A stretch of DNA of 64,000 nt from Caulobacter segnis (GTDB lineage: Bacteria > Pseudomonadota > Alphaproteobacteria > Caulobacterales > Caulobacteraceae), in contig NZ_CP096040.1 of the NCBI RefSeq assembly GCF_023935105.1, positions 1,178,001 to 1,242,000 of the forward strand, in the 5' to 3' direction. Of this stretch, positions 23,886 to 32,140 are shown in pieces; within the stretch, counting starts at the first letter, position 1, and every line of letters starts with the position of its first letter. The notes under the pieces are model-generated. The model was not told the DNA's origin. It saw only the letters and a list, made by a program, of their open reading frames with translations, and did no database searches. The position numbers were made by a program, and so were the translations under genes.

Positions 23886-25181
23886 ATGTCATCTCAACCC
23901 GACCCCGCCCTGAACCCCGAGGATGTTGTCCGCGAGGCGATCCAAGCAGGCGACTTCCAAAATCGCGGCGTGCTGTTCCCGCCGTTCCAGCTCAAGCCCA
24001 CGCCGCTGGAGCGCAGTTTCGACATGGTCTGGAATGCCAGGCCCTTCGTCGAGCGCGGCGAACAGTATCCGAACGTCGCTTTCTTCCGGTTCCGGGGCGA
24101 GGACGGCGACTTTCGGCCACTGGGCGACGTGATCGTCGCCGGCGACGGCCGCCACGACCTGGTCCTGGCCGCCGGACAGCTGCTGCTGGCCCCCGATCCC
24201 AGCAAGCCGGACTGCCTGCGCCATCCGGTGGGCCACGAGTGGATCCTGAACAACGACGGGGCCCAAGGGGCGCCCTTCAGCTACTGGCGTCTGATCCCGC
24301 CGCCGGGCTACACCGCCCTGGGCATCTGCTTCGGCTTCGATCAGCCGGTCTACGAGCACTATTGGTGCGTGAAGAACGAGTACCTGGAGCCCGCCGATCG
24401 CACCGACGCTTGGCACCGGGACTGGATATGGCGCAACAACGGCAACCTGGCGCGGCCGATCATGCCCAGCAAGCCGCCGCCCGCCAGGGAGCGCGTGATG
24501 TGGATGGTCCCTCAGACCGTCCTGAGCGAACAGGGGCAGGAGCCCGCCAGGTTGCTGAAGCTGGGTGTCGCGTCCTTGCCGGTGCAGGAGATCCACAGCA
24601 GCCCGGTCTACGACCCGGACGTCACCTCCGACGACGAGACCGCGCCCGGCCTGAAGAAGGTCGCCATCGTGCCCTTCACCGGCATCGCCGCGGACGCCGC
24701 CTATCCCGACCAGTCGATGGTGAGCCCGTTCTACTTCGTGGCCTGTGAGCCCCTGTGGCGTTGCGACTCGACCTGGAGCGCGCCGGAGGGCGGATCCCAG
24801 TCGATCACCCAGGTCGCCGGGGTCAGCAAGACCGACTCGACCAGTTTCACCGAGCAGACGTCGCTGACCGTGGACTGCAATGTCGGCTTGGCGCTGGACG
24901 CCCTGAGCTTGGGCGTGAGCGCGTCCTTCACCCAGTCGTTCTCGCTGACCACGGACCACTCGTCGACGTCGTCGACCGAGGTCTCCAAGACGGTGACGAT
25001 CGAGCTGCCGCATTCCGACCTGGTGGCCATCTGGTCGCGCCAGGTGCGGATCGCCTTGTTCCGCCTGGACGGCTCGATCGTGTCGGAGGTGCAGTATTCG
25101 ACCTATGACCAACGGATGCTGTACGACAAGGTGTCGGGGCCGGAACCGCTGAAGGTGCTGGAGCCGGCCCTGGCCGAGTGA
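23886..25181 (+). CDS. Vps62/DUF946-like protein with pore-former-like C-terminal region
   Basis: 431 residues from the ATG at 23886. Residues about 43-172 follow the Vps62/DUF946 pattern: RSFDMVWNARPF, YPNVAFFRFRGEDGDFRPLG, then YWRLIPPPGYTALGICFGFD and YWCVKNEYLEPAD. Residues about 275-372 have SPFYFVACEPLWRC, then a Ser/Thr-rich stretch of alternating polarity (GVSKTDSTSFTEQTSLTV, VSASFTQSFSLTTDHSSTS). That resembles the insertion-hairpin region of aerolysin/insecticidal beta-pore formers. No signal peptide. What it does is not known; a membrane-active protein is inferred. It shares the strand and a short gap with the Cys-rich secreted protein. Confidence 0.7.
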   Translation: MSSQPDPALNPEDVVREAIQAGDFQNRGVLFPPFQLKPTPLERSFDMVWNARPFVERGEQYPNVAFFRFRGEDGDFRPLGDVIVAGDGRHDLVLAAGQLLLAPDPSKPDCLRHPVGHEWILNNDGAQGAPFSYWRLIPPPGYTALGICFGFDQPVYEHYWCVKNEYLEPADRTDAWHRDWIWRNNGNLARPIMPSKPPPARERVMWMVPQTVLSEQGQEPARLLKLGVASLPVQEIHSSPVYDPDVTSDDETAPGLKKVAIVPFTGIAADAAYPDQSMVSPFYFVACEPLWRCDSTWSAPEGGSQSITQVAGVSKTDSTSFTEQTSLTVDCNVGLALDALSLGVSASFTQSFSLTTDHSSTSSTEVSKTVTIELPHSDLVAIWSRQVRIALFRLDGSIVSEVQYSTYDQRMLYDKVSGPEPLKVLEPALAE

Positions 25182-25190
25182 GGCTATGGC

Positions 25191-25955
25191 CTAGCCGTTG
25201 ATCAGCGCCGCGCGTTCGGCGCTGGTCAGCGGTCGCCAGCGGCCCTCGGGCATGTCGCCCAGGTCCAGCGGGCCGATGCGGACGCGGAACAGGTCGACGA
25301 CCTTGAGGTCGACCAGCTCGCACATGCGGCGGATCTGGCGGTTGCGGCCCTCGCGCAGCACGAAGCGCAGGCGCTGGTCGGAGATGACCTCGACCTCGGC
25401 GGGGCGCAGCTCGCGGCCGTCCAGCTCCAGGCCGAAGCGCAGCAGCTCGATCTTTTCCTCGGTCAGTTCGCCCATGACGGCGACGCGGTATTCCTTCTCG
25501 AGGTCCGATTGCGGGCCGATCACGGCCTTGGCCACCACGCCGTCGGCGGACAGCAGCAGGAGGCCGCGCGAGTCCTTGTCCAGCCGGCCGATCGGCGGCA
25601 GCAGGTCGCCCGACTGGGGGATGGCGACCTTGTCGACGCCCCACTGGTTCTGGCGGGTCAGCAGGCGCGCGGCCGGCACTTGGCCGGGATCCGGCTGGGC
25701 CGAGACCACGCCCTTGGGCTTGTGGACCATGTAGGTCACGGCCGCGTCCAGCTGGGCCGTGGCGCGGTCGGCCAGGACCAGGGTCTGGCCCGGCAGGATC
25801 TTGCGGCCGACGTCCTCGACCACTTCGCCGTCGATCGAGACCAGGCCGTTGGCGATCAGCGCTTCGGCCTCGCGTCGCGAGCAGACGCCGCTCTGAGCCA
25901 GCCACTTGTTGACCCGCTGGGGTTCGCCCTCGTCATAGGTCCGGGTGAAGGCCAT
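25191..25955 (-). CDS. rRNA pseudouridine synthase, RsuA/RluB family
   Basis: 254 residues. S4 RNA-binding domain at the N-terminus (PQRVNKWLAQSGVCSRREAE, then IANGLVSIDGEVV). Catalytic domain with GRLDKDSRGLLLLSADG, where the Asp after GRL is the catalytic aspartate, and REGRNRQIRRMCELVDLKVV near the C-terminus. Members change a uridine to pseudouridine in 16S (RsuA) or 23S (RluB, RluE, RluF) rRNA. RluB is the likeliest, but motifs alone do not settle it. Confidence 0.88.
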   Translation of the reverse strand: MAFTRTYDEGEPQRVNKWLAQSGVCSRREAEALIANGLVSIDGEVVEDVGRKILPGQTLVLADRATAQLDAAVTYMVHKPKGVVSAQPDPGQVPAARLLTRQNQWGVDKVAIPQSGDLLPPIGRLDKDSRGLLLLSADGVVAKAVIGPQSDLEKEYRVAVMGELTEEKIELLRFGLELDGRELRPAEVEVISDQRLRFVLREGRNRQIRRMCELVDLKVVDLFRVRIGPLDLGDMPEGRWRPLTSAERAALING

Positions 25956-25957
25956 CA

Positions 25958-26006
25958 GAGCATGATCCCGAAAAGTGGGAACCGGTTTTCGGGCAAGATC
26001 ATGCTC
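25958..26006. repeat. Alphaproteobacterial palindromic repeat ('GAGCATGATC...GATCATGCTC')
   Basis: The ends GAGCATGATC and GATCATGCTC are inverted copies. Inside, CCCGAAAAGTGGGAACCGGT is followed by TTTCGG. The element fills the gap between the pseudouridine synthase start and the prfA stop. Very similar hairpins are scattered in other alphaproteobacterial genomes. Confidence 0.75.
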
Positions 26007-26013
26007 CAGGCCA

Positions 26014-27084
26014 TCAGCCGAAGCTTTCCTCGAGGCTGGCCAGGCGTTCGGCCTGGTCCTCGGCGATCAGCGGGTTGATCACGTCGTCCAGGGCGTCGCC
26101 CTCGATGATCCGCGACAGGTTGTAGAGGGTCAGGTTGATCCGGTGGTCGGTCACCCGGCCCTGCGGGAAGTTGTAGGTGCGGATGCGTTCCGAGCGATCG
26201 CCGCTGCCGACCTGGCTCTTGCGGGCCTCGGAGCGGGCGCTGTCCAGGGCCTCGCGCTGCATGTCGTAGAGGCGCGCCTTCAGGTTCTTCATGGCCCGGG
26301 CGCGGTTCTGGTGCTGCGACTTTTCCGAGCTGGTCACCACCACGCCGGTCGGCAAGTGGGTGATGCGTACGGCGGAGTCGGTCTTGTTGACGTGCTGACC
26401 GCCCGCGCCCGATGAGCGATAGGTGTCGATCCGCAGGTCGCTTTCCTTGATGTCGATCTCGACGTCCTCGGCTTCCGGCAGCACCGCGACGGTGGCGGCC
26501 GAGGTGTGGATGCGGCCCTGCGCTTCGGTGGCCGGCACGCGCTGCACGCGGTGCACGCCGCTTTCGAACTTCAGCCGGCCGAACACGCCGTCGCCGGTGA
26601 TCGAGGCGACGATTTCCTTGTAGCCGCCCATCTCGCCTTCCGAGATGCTGTCGATCTCGACGCGCCAGCCCTGGGTCTGGGCGTAGCGCTGGTACATGCG
26701 GAACAGGTCGCCGGCGAACAGGGCCGCCTCGTCGCCACCGGTGCCGGCCCGCACTTCCAGGATGGCCGAGGCGTTCTCGTCCTTGTCCTTGGGCGCCAGC
26801 ATCAGGGCCAGCTCGCGCTCCAGGACCGGCAGCTTCTCGTCCAGGGCCTCGATCTCGTCCTTGACCATGTCGGCCATCTCGGGATCGGCGGCCATGACGT
26901 CCAGCTCGGCGCGCTCGGCGCTCAGCTTGGCCAGGCGCTCGACGGCCTCGGCGACCGGGCGCAGCTCGGCGTGTTCCTTGGAGAGCTTGACGATCTCGGC
27001 GCCGTCGGTGGCCGCGCCCATGCGCGCCTCCACTTCGCGGAAGCGGTCGAGAACCTGGTCGAGGCGGGCCTGGGGCAGTCGCAA
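26014..27084 (-). CDS. prfA: Peptide chain release factor 1
   Basis: 356 residues from a TTG at 27084 ([20 protein letters not shown]). A GTG at 27099 would add five. The catalytic GGQ is in [20 protein letters not shown]. The anticodon-like stop-recognition region has [20 protein letters not shown]. It releases the peptide at UAA and UAG. The GGQ glutamine is the methylation target of PrmC, whose gene is here about 12 kb away on the other strand (38875-39744), although the two are adjacent in many bacteria. Confidence 0.93.
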   Translation of the reverse strand: MRLPQARLDQVLDRFREVEARMGAATDGAEIVKLSKEHAELRPVAEAVERLAKLSAERAELDVMAADPEMADMVKDEIEALDEKLPVLERELALMLAPKDKDENASAILEVRAGTGGDEAALFAGDLFRMYQRYAQTQGWRVEIDSISEGEMGGYKEIVASITGDGVFGRLKFESGVHRVQRVPATEAQGRIHTSAATVAVLPEAEDVEIDIKESDLRIDTYRSSGAGGQHVNKTDSAVRITHLPTGVVVTSSEKSQHQNRARAMKNLKARLYDMQREALDSARSEARKSQVGSGDRSERIRTYNFPQGRVTDHRINLTLYNLSRIIEGDALDDVINPLIAEDQAERLASLEESFG

Positions 27085-27267
27085 GGGGGCTGTTCGCACG
27101 GCTGAAATGAACGGTCGGTCTCTGTAGAGCCTTTCCCCCGCGAAGGGAATGGATCGGGGGCGAAACCCGGTTTGGGGTGTGTGCGAACGCCCGTTAGCCG
27201 CAGCTTAGCCATTGTCCGCGCAGGGTGCCGCCTCCTTCGAGCGAACCTGCGGGCCCTTTCGCTAAAG

Positions 27268-29475
27268 ATGAAGCGCATCGAGACCCGTCTGTCGGCGCCC
27301 CTGGCGGGGATGGCCATGCTGACCGTCGGCCTGCTGGTCGTGGTGCTGGCCATGTCCGCCGCCCGCGTCGACCGCGACGCCCTGGAGCACGAGCAGGCCC
27401 TGGTCGCGCGCGGCATGCAGGCCAAGGTCGCCGACATCGAGCGGACGATCTGGTCAGAGGTCGGCTGGGACGAGGCCGTCGAGCATCTGGACAACCGTTA
27501 CGACCCGCAGTGGGCGCACGAGAACATCGGCACCTACCTGGTGGGGCAGGCCGGGTTCGACCAGATCATCGTGCTGGATCACGCCAGCCGGCCGGTGTTC
27601 AACGAGCGCCTGGGCCAGCCGACGTCCAGCGCCTGGTACGACCACAACGCCGCGACCCTGGCGCCGATCCTGGACCGGCTGCGCCAGCGCGAGGCCGCCA
27701 CGCCGCGCCCGACCGGGCCGCGCCCGGACGGCGACATGGTCTCGCGACCCATCCAGGTCAGCGCGATCGAGCGCCTGGACGGCGACGCCTACCTGGTCAC
27801 CGCCAGCCTGGTGCAGTCCGACTTCGGCAAGGCCCTGGTCCGCCACGCGCGCGCCCCGGTGGTGCTGACGGCGCTGAAGCTGGACGCGGCGTTCCTGGAC
27901 GGCTTCGCCAGCCGCTTCCTGCTGCCCGGCGTCCACCTGCATGCGAGCGACGCCACCGCCGAGCGCGACGACGCCCACCTGCCCCTGACGAACCTGAAGG
28001 GCCAGGTCGTGGCCACCCTGGACTGGCAGCCGCCGCATCCGGGCCAGCGCCTGCTGCGCAAGGCCGTGCTGCCGATCCTGCTGGTGGTCGGCGGCCTGGG
28101 CGTGGCGGTGATCGTCTTCGCCCGCCGCAGCCGCAAGATCGCCGAGGGCCTGGTCGCCAGCGAGGCGCGGGCCAAGCACATGGCGCTGCACGACGCCCTG
28201 ACCGGCCTGCCCAATCGGGTGCTGTTCGAGGAGCGCCTGCGCCAGGCGATCGACGGCCTGCCACGTCGCCGCCAGGCCATGGCGGTGCTGGCCATCGACC
28301 TCGACCGCTTCAAGGCGGTCAACGACACCCACGGCCACGCGGCCGGGGACGAGCTGATCCAGGCGATGGCCAAGCGGCTGCAGGCCCTGTGCCGGGCCGG
28401 CGAGACCGTGGCGCGGCTGGGCGGCGACGAGTTCGCCGTCGTCGCCGTCGACCTCGAGCCGAACGGCGCGGCCGCCCTCGCCGAGCGGCTGGTCCAGGCC
28501 ATGAGCGCGCCCGTAGAGCTGTCGTGCGGGGCGGTGTTCGTCGGTGGCTCGGTCGGCGTGGCCCTGATCGACCGCGCCGAAGGCCATGTCGGCGCCGTCG
28601 AGGCCGCCCGCCGCGCCGACGTGGCCATGTACCGCGCCAAGGACGAGGGCCGCGGCCGCTACTGCTTCTTCGAGGCCGAGATGGACGCGGCGCTGAAGGC
28701 CCGGCGCGGGTTGGAGGCCGACCTGCGCGCCGCCCTCGGCGACGGCGGCGTCTGGCTGGCCTACCAGCCGCAGGTCAACGCGACCGGCCGGGTGGTCGGG
28801 GTCGAGGCTCTGGCCCGCTGGACCCACCCGGTGAAGGGCCCGATCTCGCCCTCGGCCTTCGTGCCCCTGGCCGAGGACTGCGGCCTGATCGACGAGCTGG
28901 GCCGCCTGGTCATGCGCCGCGCCTTCACCGACAGCCGCCGCTGGAAGGGGCTGAAGGTCGCCGTCAATGTCTCGGCCCTGCAGATGCGGCAGGCCGATTT
29001 TCCCGACCAGGTCGCGGCGCTGCTGGCCGAGACGGGCGCTCGGGCCAAGGGCATCGAGCTGGAGATCACCGAAGGCGCCCTGCTGGGCGACGACGAGACC
29101 ACGCACCGGGCGATCGCCCGCCTGCGGGCCATGGGCTTCTCGCTGGCCCTGGACGACTTCGGCACCGGTTACAGCTCGCTGAGCTATCTGCGGCGCTATC
29201 CGATCGACAAGATCAAGATCGACCGCAGCTTCATCACCCCGCTGGGCGAGGACGAGGAGGCCGGGGCGGTGGTCGCGGCCATCGTGCGCCTGGCCAAGGC
29301 GTTGAGCCTGTCGGTGATCGCCGAGGGCGTCGAGACCAACCGGCAACGCCAGCAGCTGCGCGAGATCGGCTGCGCCCAGGCCCAGGGCTTCCTGTTCAGC
29401 CCGCCGACCCCGGCCGACCGCATCGACGCCCTGGTCGCCGAGGGCGGCCGCATCAGGGTGGGGGCGGAGGCCTGA
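27268..29475 (+). CDS. Membrane-anchored diguanylate cyclase/phosphodiesterase (CHASE4-GGDEF-EAL)
   Basis: 735 residues from the ATG at 27268 (MKRIETRLSAPLAGMAMLTV). TM1 near 10-30, a periplasmic CHASE4-like domain (ERTIWSEVGWDEAVEHLDNR and INGTYLVGQ-like YLVGQAGFDQIIVLD), TM2 near 270-290. GGDEF domain: HDALTGLPNRVLFEERL and RLGGDEFAVVAV, intact. EAL domain: VGVEALARWTHPVKGPISPS, then EITEGALLGDDETTH and LDDFGTGYSSLSYLRRYPID, intact. It makes and/or degrades cyclic-di-GMP; both active sites look functional, but which activity dominates is not predictable. An upstream ATG at 27172 overlaps the prfA promoter side and is less likely. Confidence 0.88.
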   Translation: MKRIETRLSAPLAGMAMLTVGLLVVVLAMSAARVDRDALEHEQALVARGMQAKVADIERTIWSEVGWDEAVEHLDNRYDPQWAHENIGTYLVGQAGFDQIIVLDHASRPVFNERLGQPTSSAWYDHNAATLAPILDRLRQREAATPRPTGPRPDGDMVSRPIQVSAIERLDGDAYLVTASLVQSDFGKALVRHARAPVVLTALKLDAAFLDGFASRFLLPGVHLHASDATAERDDAHLPLTNLKGQVVATLDWQPPHPGQRLLRKAVLPILLVVGGLGVAVIVFARRSRKIAEGLVASEARAKHMALHDALTGLPNRVLFEERLRQAIDGLPRRRQAMAVLAIDLDRFKAVNDTHGHAAGDELIQAMAKRLQALCRAGETVARLGGDEFAVVAVDLEPNGAAALAERLVQAMSAPVELSCGAVFVGGSVGVALIDRAEGHVGAVEAARRADVAMYRAKDEGRGRYCFFEAEMDAALKARRGLEADLRAALGDGGVWLAYQPQVNATGRVVGVEALARWTHPVKGPISPSAFVPLAEDCGLIDELGRLVMRRAFTDSRRWKGLKVAVNVSALQMRQADFPDQVAALLAETGARAKGIELEITEGALLGDDETTHRAIARLRAMGFSLALDDFGTGYSSLSYLRRYPIDKIKIDRSFITPLGEDEEAGAVVAAIVRLAKALSLSVIAEGVETNRQRQQLREIGCAQAQGFLFSPPTPADRIDALVAEGGRIRVGAEA

Positions 29476-29509
29476 CCGGCTTTCGGCTTTTTTGAGCTCC
29501 CCAGATCCG

Positions 29510-29632
29510 CTCTCCCCGGCGAAAGCCGGGGCCCAGATCGAACCCGGGCGTCCAGGGGACGGCAGGGCGAAAGGGCGCGTCAGCCCCAGCCTTTCTGGAT
29601 GAATCTGGGCCCCGGCTTTCGCCGGGGAAACG
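29510..29632. repeat. Family A intergenic element, full copy
   Basis: CTCTCCCCGGCGAAAGCCGG at the left and GGCCCCGGCTTTCGCCGGGG at the right. The inside holds CCCAGATCGAACCCGGGCGT, GGGCGCGTCAGCCCCAGCC and GGATGAATCTGGGCCC, close to the copy at 53010-53132. It fills most of the 285-bp gap after the GGDEF-EAL gene; nothing else is seen there. Confidence 0.88.
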
Positions 29633-29760
29633 GTAGTGGCGATGAGCGACTTCCACTACTGACAGGAATTGTCATCGGTCTTTATTGAAAACGCTCATAA
29701 GCGTGTCTAACTCGCTGGGCAGCTCGGCCGGAGGGGCCGGGATTAGCGAGGGTTATCTCC

Positions 29761-30294
29761 ATGTCCGTCTCCATCCAGCAGGTCGCCGTGACCTCGATCG
29801 CGCGCGGCCTCAAGACGCTGTCGGCCCTGCTCGACAAGGCCAAGGCCCATGCCGAGGCCTCGGGCGCCAGCCCGGACGCCTATGTCGCCGCCCGCCTGTT
29901 CGAGGACATGCTGCCGCTGAGCGGCCAGATCCAGCGCGCCTCCGACACCGCCAAGGGCGCGATCGCCCGCCTGGCCGCCGTCGACGCGCCCAGCTACGCC
30001 GACGACGAGACCACCTTCGCCCAGCTGCAGGCGCGCATCGCCAAGACCCTGGCCTATGTCGAGAGCGTCCCGGCTTCGGCCTTCGAGGGCGCCGAGACCC
30101 GCGAGGTCACGGTCCCGGCCGGGCCGTCGATCACCCTGGGCTTCACGGGCCTGGACTATCTGCTGGAGTTCGTGATCCCGAACTTCCAGTTCCACGTCGT
30201 CACCGCCTACGACATCCTGCGCAACCAGGGCGTCCCGTTGGGCAAGCGCGACTTCCTGGGCATCGGCCCGGAACGCGTGAAGACGGCGGCTTAG
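29761..30294 (+). CDS. DUF1993 family protein
   Basis: 177 residues. It starts MSVSIQQVAVTSIARGLKTL and has DMLPLSGQIQRASDTAKGAI, the LDYLLEFVIPNFQFHVVTAY phrase and ILRNQGVPLGKRDFLG, all matching DUF1993, a DinB-like four-helix group. Function unknown, perhaps metal-dependent. No signal peptide. It is single, bounded by two repeat elements. Confidence 0.82.
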   Translation: MSVSIQQVAVTSIARGLKTLSALLDKAKAHAEASGASPDAYVAARLFEDMLPLSGQIQRASDTAKGAIARLAAVDAPSYADDETTFAQLQARIAKTLAYVESVPASAFEGAETREVTVPAGPSITLGFTGLDYLLEFVIPNFQFHVVTAYDILRNQGVPLGKRDFLGIGPERVKTAA

Positions 30295-30300
30295 TCTCTC

Positions 30301-30421
30301 AATCCTCCCCCTAGCGGGGGAGGTGGCGCGAAGCGCCGGAGGGGGAAGTGCTGCTGAGCTTGCTTCTTCCCCCTCCGTCGTCGCTGCGCGCCGACACCTC
30401 CCCCGCTAGGGGGAGGATTTT
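30301..30421. repeat. Family B intergenic element
   Basis: Left end CCTCCCCCTAGCGGGGGAGG, inner GGCGCGAAGCGCC, CTTCCCCCTCCGTCGTCG, right end ACCTCCCCCGCTAGGGGGAG. It lies between two convergent genes and could stop transcription in both directions. Confidence 0.88.
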
Positions 30422-30429
30422 TGGCGACC

Positions 30430-31284
30430 CTACCGCCACCTGAACTCCGCCGCGTCCGTCGACCCCTGGCCGGCCAGCGCCGCCCTGGCCGCCGCATCGC
30501 CCAGCACCTGCGCCTTCAGGAAGATCACGCTCAGCGCCGAGGCTTCGGCGAAGCCCGGGGCGTCGGCGTGGTGGGCCAGGCCGTGGTCGACGCCCTTGCC
30601 GATCCAGGCGTACTTGTCGCCGGCCGGGCTGGTCTCGAACGGATAGAGATGCTCATGCCAGTCGTCGAACACGCCGGGCATGACGTCCTTGTCGCCGGTG
30701 ACCATCAGCATCGGGACCTTGACGCCCTGATAGGCGGTCGGGGTGATCAGGCCCCGGATGACGCCGGCGCTGGAGAAGCACAGCACGGCCTTCACGTTGG
30801 GGTCCTGGGCCGGGACCATGCCCGTCAGCGCCCCGCCGCGGATCAACGACATCAGCGAGCCGTACGAGTGGCCGGCCGCCGCGACCGGCAGGCCCGGCGC
30901 GGCCTGGGCGGCGTAGGCGGTCGCGGCGGCCAGGTCGGCCAGCCGGGCCGGAAACGCGGTCTGCAGGGTGTAGTCGGCGCGCTTGGGATGCTTCTGGGAA
31001 TCGACGTGCAGCGGCGCGACGACCAGGAAGCCGGCCTTGGCCCATAGGTCCAGCAGGGCGGCGTAACCCGCCGGCCAGGCGCCGGCCCCATGCGAGAACA
31101 CCACCACGCCCTTGGGCGCGTCCGGTCGGACGATGGTCAGCTCGACGTCGCGGTCGGCGACCTTGATCGTCGTGGTGGTCGTCGTCTCGGCGCGGGCCAG
31201 GGTCGGTGCGACGAGCGCGGGCGTCGCGGCCAGCGCCAAGGCCCCGGCCAGCAGGCCACGGCGGTGCGGGAAGAAATCGGTCAC
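30430..31284 (-). CDS. Tat-exported alpha/beta hydrolase
   Basis: 284 residues. N-terminus MTDFFPHRRGLLAGALALAA with twin arginines suggests Tat export. A hydrolase fold follows: GVVVFSHGAGAWPAGYAALL (oxyanion side), LVVAPLHVDSQKHP, and the nucleophile elbow AAAGHSYGSLMSLI. The late part KYAWIGKGVDHGLAHH carries the likely catalytic His. The dienelactone hydrolase or platelet-activating-factor acetylhydrolase branch is plausible. Substrate unknown. Confidence 0.8.
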   Translation of the reverse strand: MTDFFPHRRGLLAGALALAATPALVAPTLARAETTTTTTIKVADRDVELTIVRPDAPKGVVVFSHGAGAWPAGYAALLDLWAKAGFLVVAPLHVDSQKHPKRADYTLQTAFPARLADLAAATAYAAQAAPGLPVAAAGHSYGSLMSLIRGGALTGMVPAQDPNVKAVLCFSSAGVIRGLITPTAYQGVKVPMLMVTGDKDVMPGVFDDWHEHLYPFETSPAGDKYAWIGKGVDHGLAHHADAPGFAEASALSVIFLKAQVLGDAAARAALAGQGSTDAAEFRWR

Positions 31285-31372
31285 GGTTGAGCCCCCTGGA
31301 CTGGATCGAACGGCACGCTTCCGCGCTTCGCGACCGCTGTCCAGAGGCTCGCCGCGGCGGAGTGGCCCGACC

Positions 31373-32050
31373 CTAGCCGTGCGAGCGCATCACCGGCAGG
31401 GGCGGGGCCTCGATCGCCACCTCGCGCGGCGCCGGCTTGGCCGCCGCGCCGGCCTTGTGGTCGACGACCAGCGGGTACAGCGAGACCACCAGCAGCACGG
31501 CCATGGTGACATTGAAGGTCCGCAGCACGGCCGGGCGATCCAGGAACGGCCGCAGGCCCTGGCCGAACCCGGCCCAGGCGGCGCTGCACGGCGCGCCGAT
31601 CAGCATGAAGGTCCCGGCCAGCAGCGGCACGATGGTCCAGCCCGAGCCCTCGGGCGCGTAGGTGGTCACCGCGCCCAGGGCCATGGCCCAGGCCTTGGGA
31701 TTGACCCACTGGAACGCCGCCGCCTGCAGGAAGGTCATCGGCTTGCCCAGGGCCTTGTCGTTGACGGATCCGGACGTCCCGATCTTCCAGGCTAGCCACA
31801 GCATGTAGGCCGCCCCGACCCAGCGCAGGATCTCGTGTAGCACCGGATAGGCGCGGAAGACGCCGCCCAGGCCCAGCCCCATGGCCAGCACCATGAAGCC
31901 CAGGCCGCAGCTGATCCCCAGGATGTGCAGCACCGTGCGGCGGAAGCCGAAGTTCGCCCCGGAGGCCAGCAACATCATGTTGTTCGGGCCCGGCGTGCCG
32001 GCCGTGGCGAAACAGAACAGGACATAAGCCAGTAGCAATTCCGGGGTCAT
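31373..32050 (-). CDS. LysE-family amino acid exporter
   Basis: 225 residues from the ATG at 32050 (MTPELLLAYVLFCFATAGTP). The GTPGPNNMMLLASGANFGFR motif is the LysE/RhtB signature and the protein has about six hydrophobic segments. QWVNPKAWAMALGAV is also conserved in the family. It exports amino acids or derivatives across the inner membrane. It is divergent from the MocR-type gene with 90 bp between, which carries a 17-bp inverted repeat. Confidence 0.88.
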   Translation of the reverse strand: MTPELLLAYVLFCFATAGTPGPNNMMLLASGANFGFRRTVLHILGISCGLGFMVLAMGLGLGGVFRAYPVLHEILRWVGAAYMLWLAWKIGTSGSVNDKALGKPMTFLQAAAFQWVNPKAWAMALGAVTTYAPEGSGWTIVPLLAGTFMLIGAPCSAAWAGFGQGLRPFLDRPAVLRTFNVTMAVLLVVSLYPLVVDHKAGAAAKPAPREVAIEAPPLPVMRSHG

Positions 32051-32114
32051 CACGGCCTCCGTGTCTCTAGGTGTCACCGTGATGATTTCCATTGTATCAT
32101 GAGTCAAATTGCAT

Positions 32115-32131
32115 ATTGTCATAGTGACAAT
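32115..32131. promoter_or_regulatory. Inverted repeat in the LysE/MocR intergenic region
   Basis: ATTGTCA-TAG-TGACAAT: 7-bp perfect arms with a 3-bp spacer, next to the Shine-Dalgarno AAAGGAG of the MocR gene. A second similar half (ATTGTATCAT) lies about 23 bp upstream. Likely operator for the MocR-type regulator or one half of direct repeats it reads. Confidence 0.55.
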
Positions 32132-32140
32132 AAAGGAGAC

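Noticed and set aside
27225..29495. Open frame of 756 codons overlapping the GGDEF-EAL gene on the same strand
   Set aside because: Arg/Pro/Gly-rich shadow; the GGDEF and EAL motifs are in the other frame.
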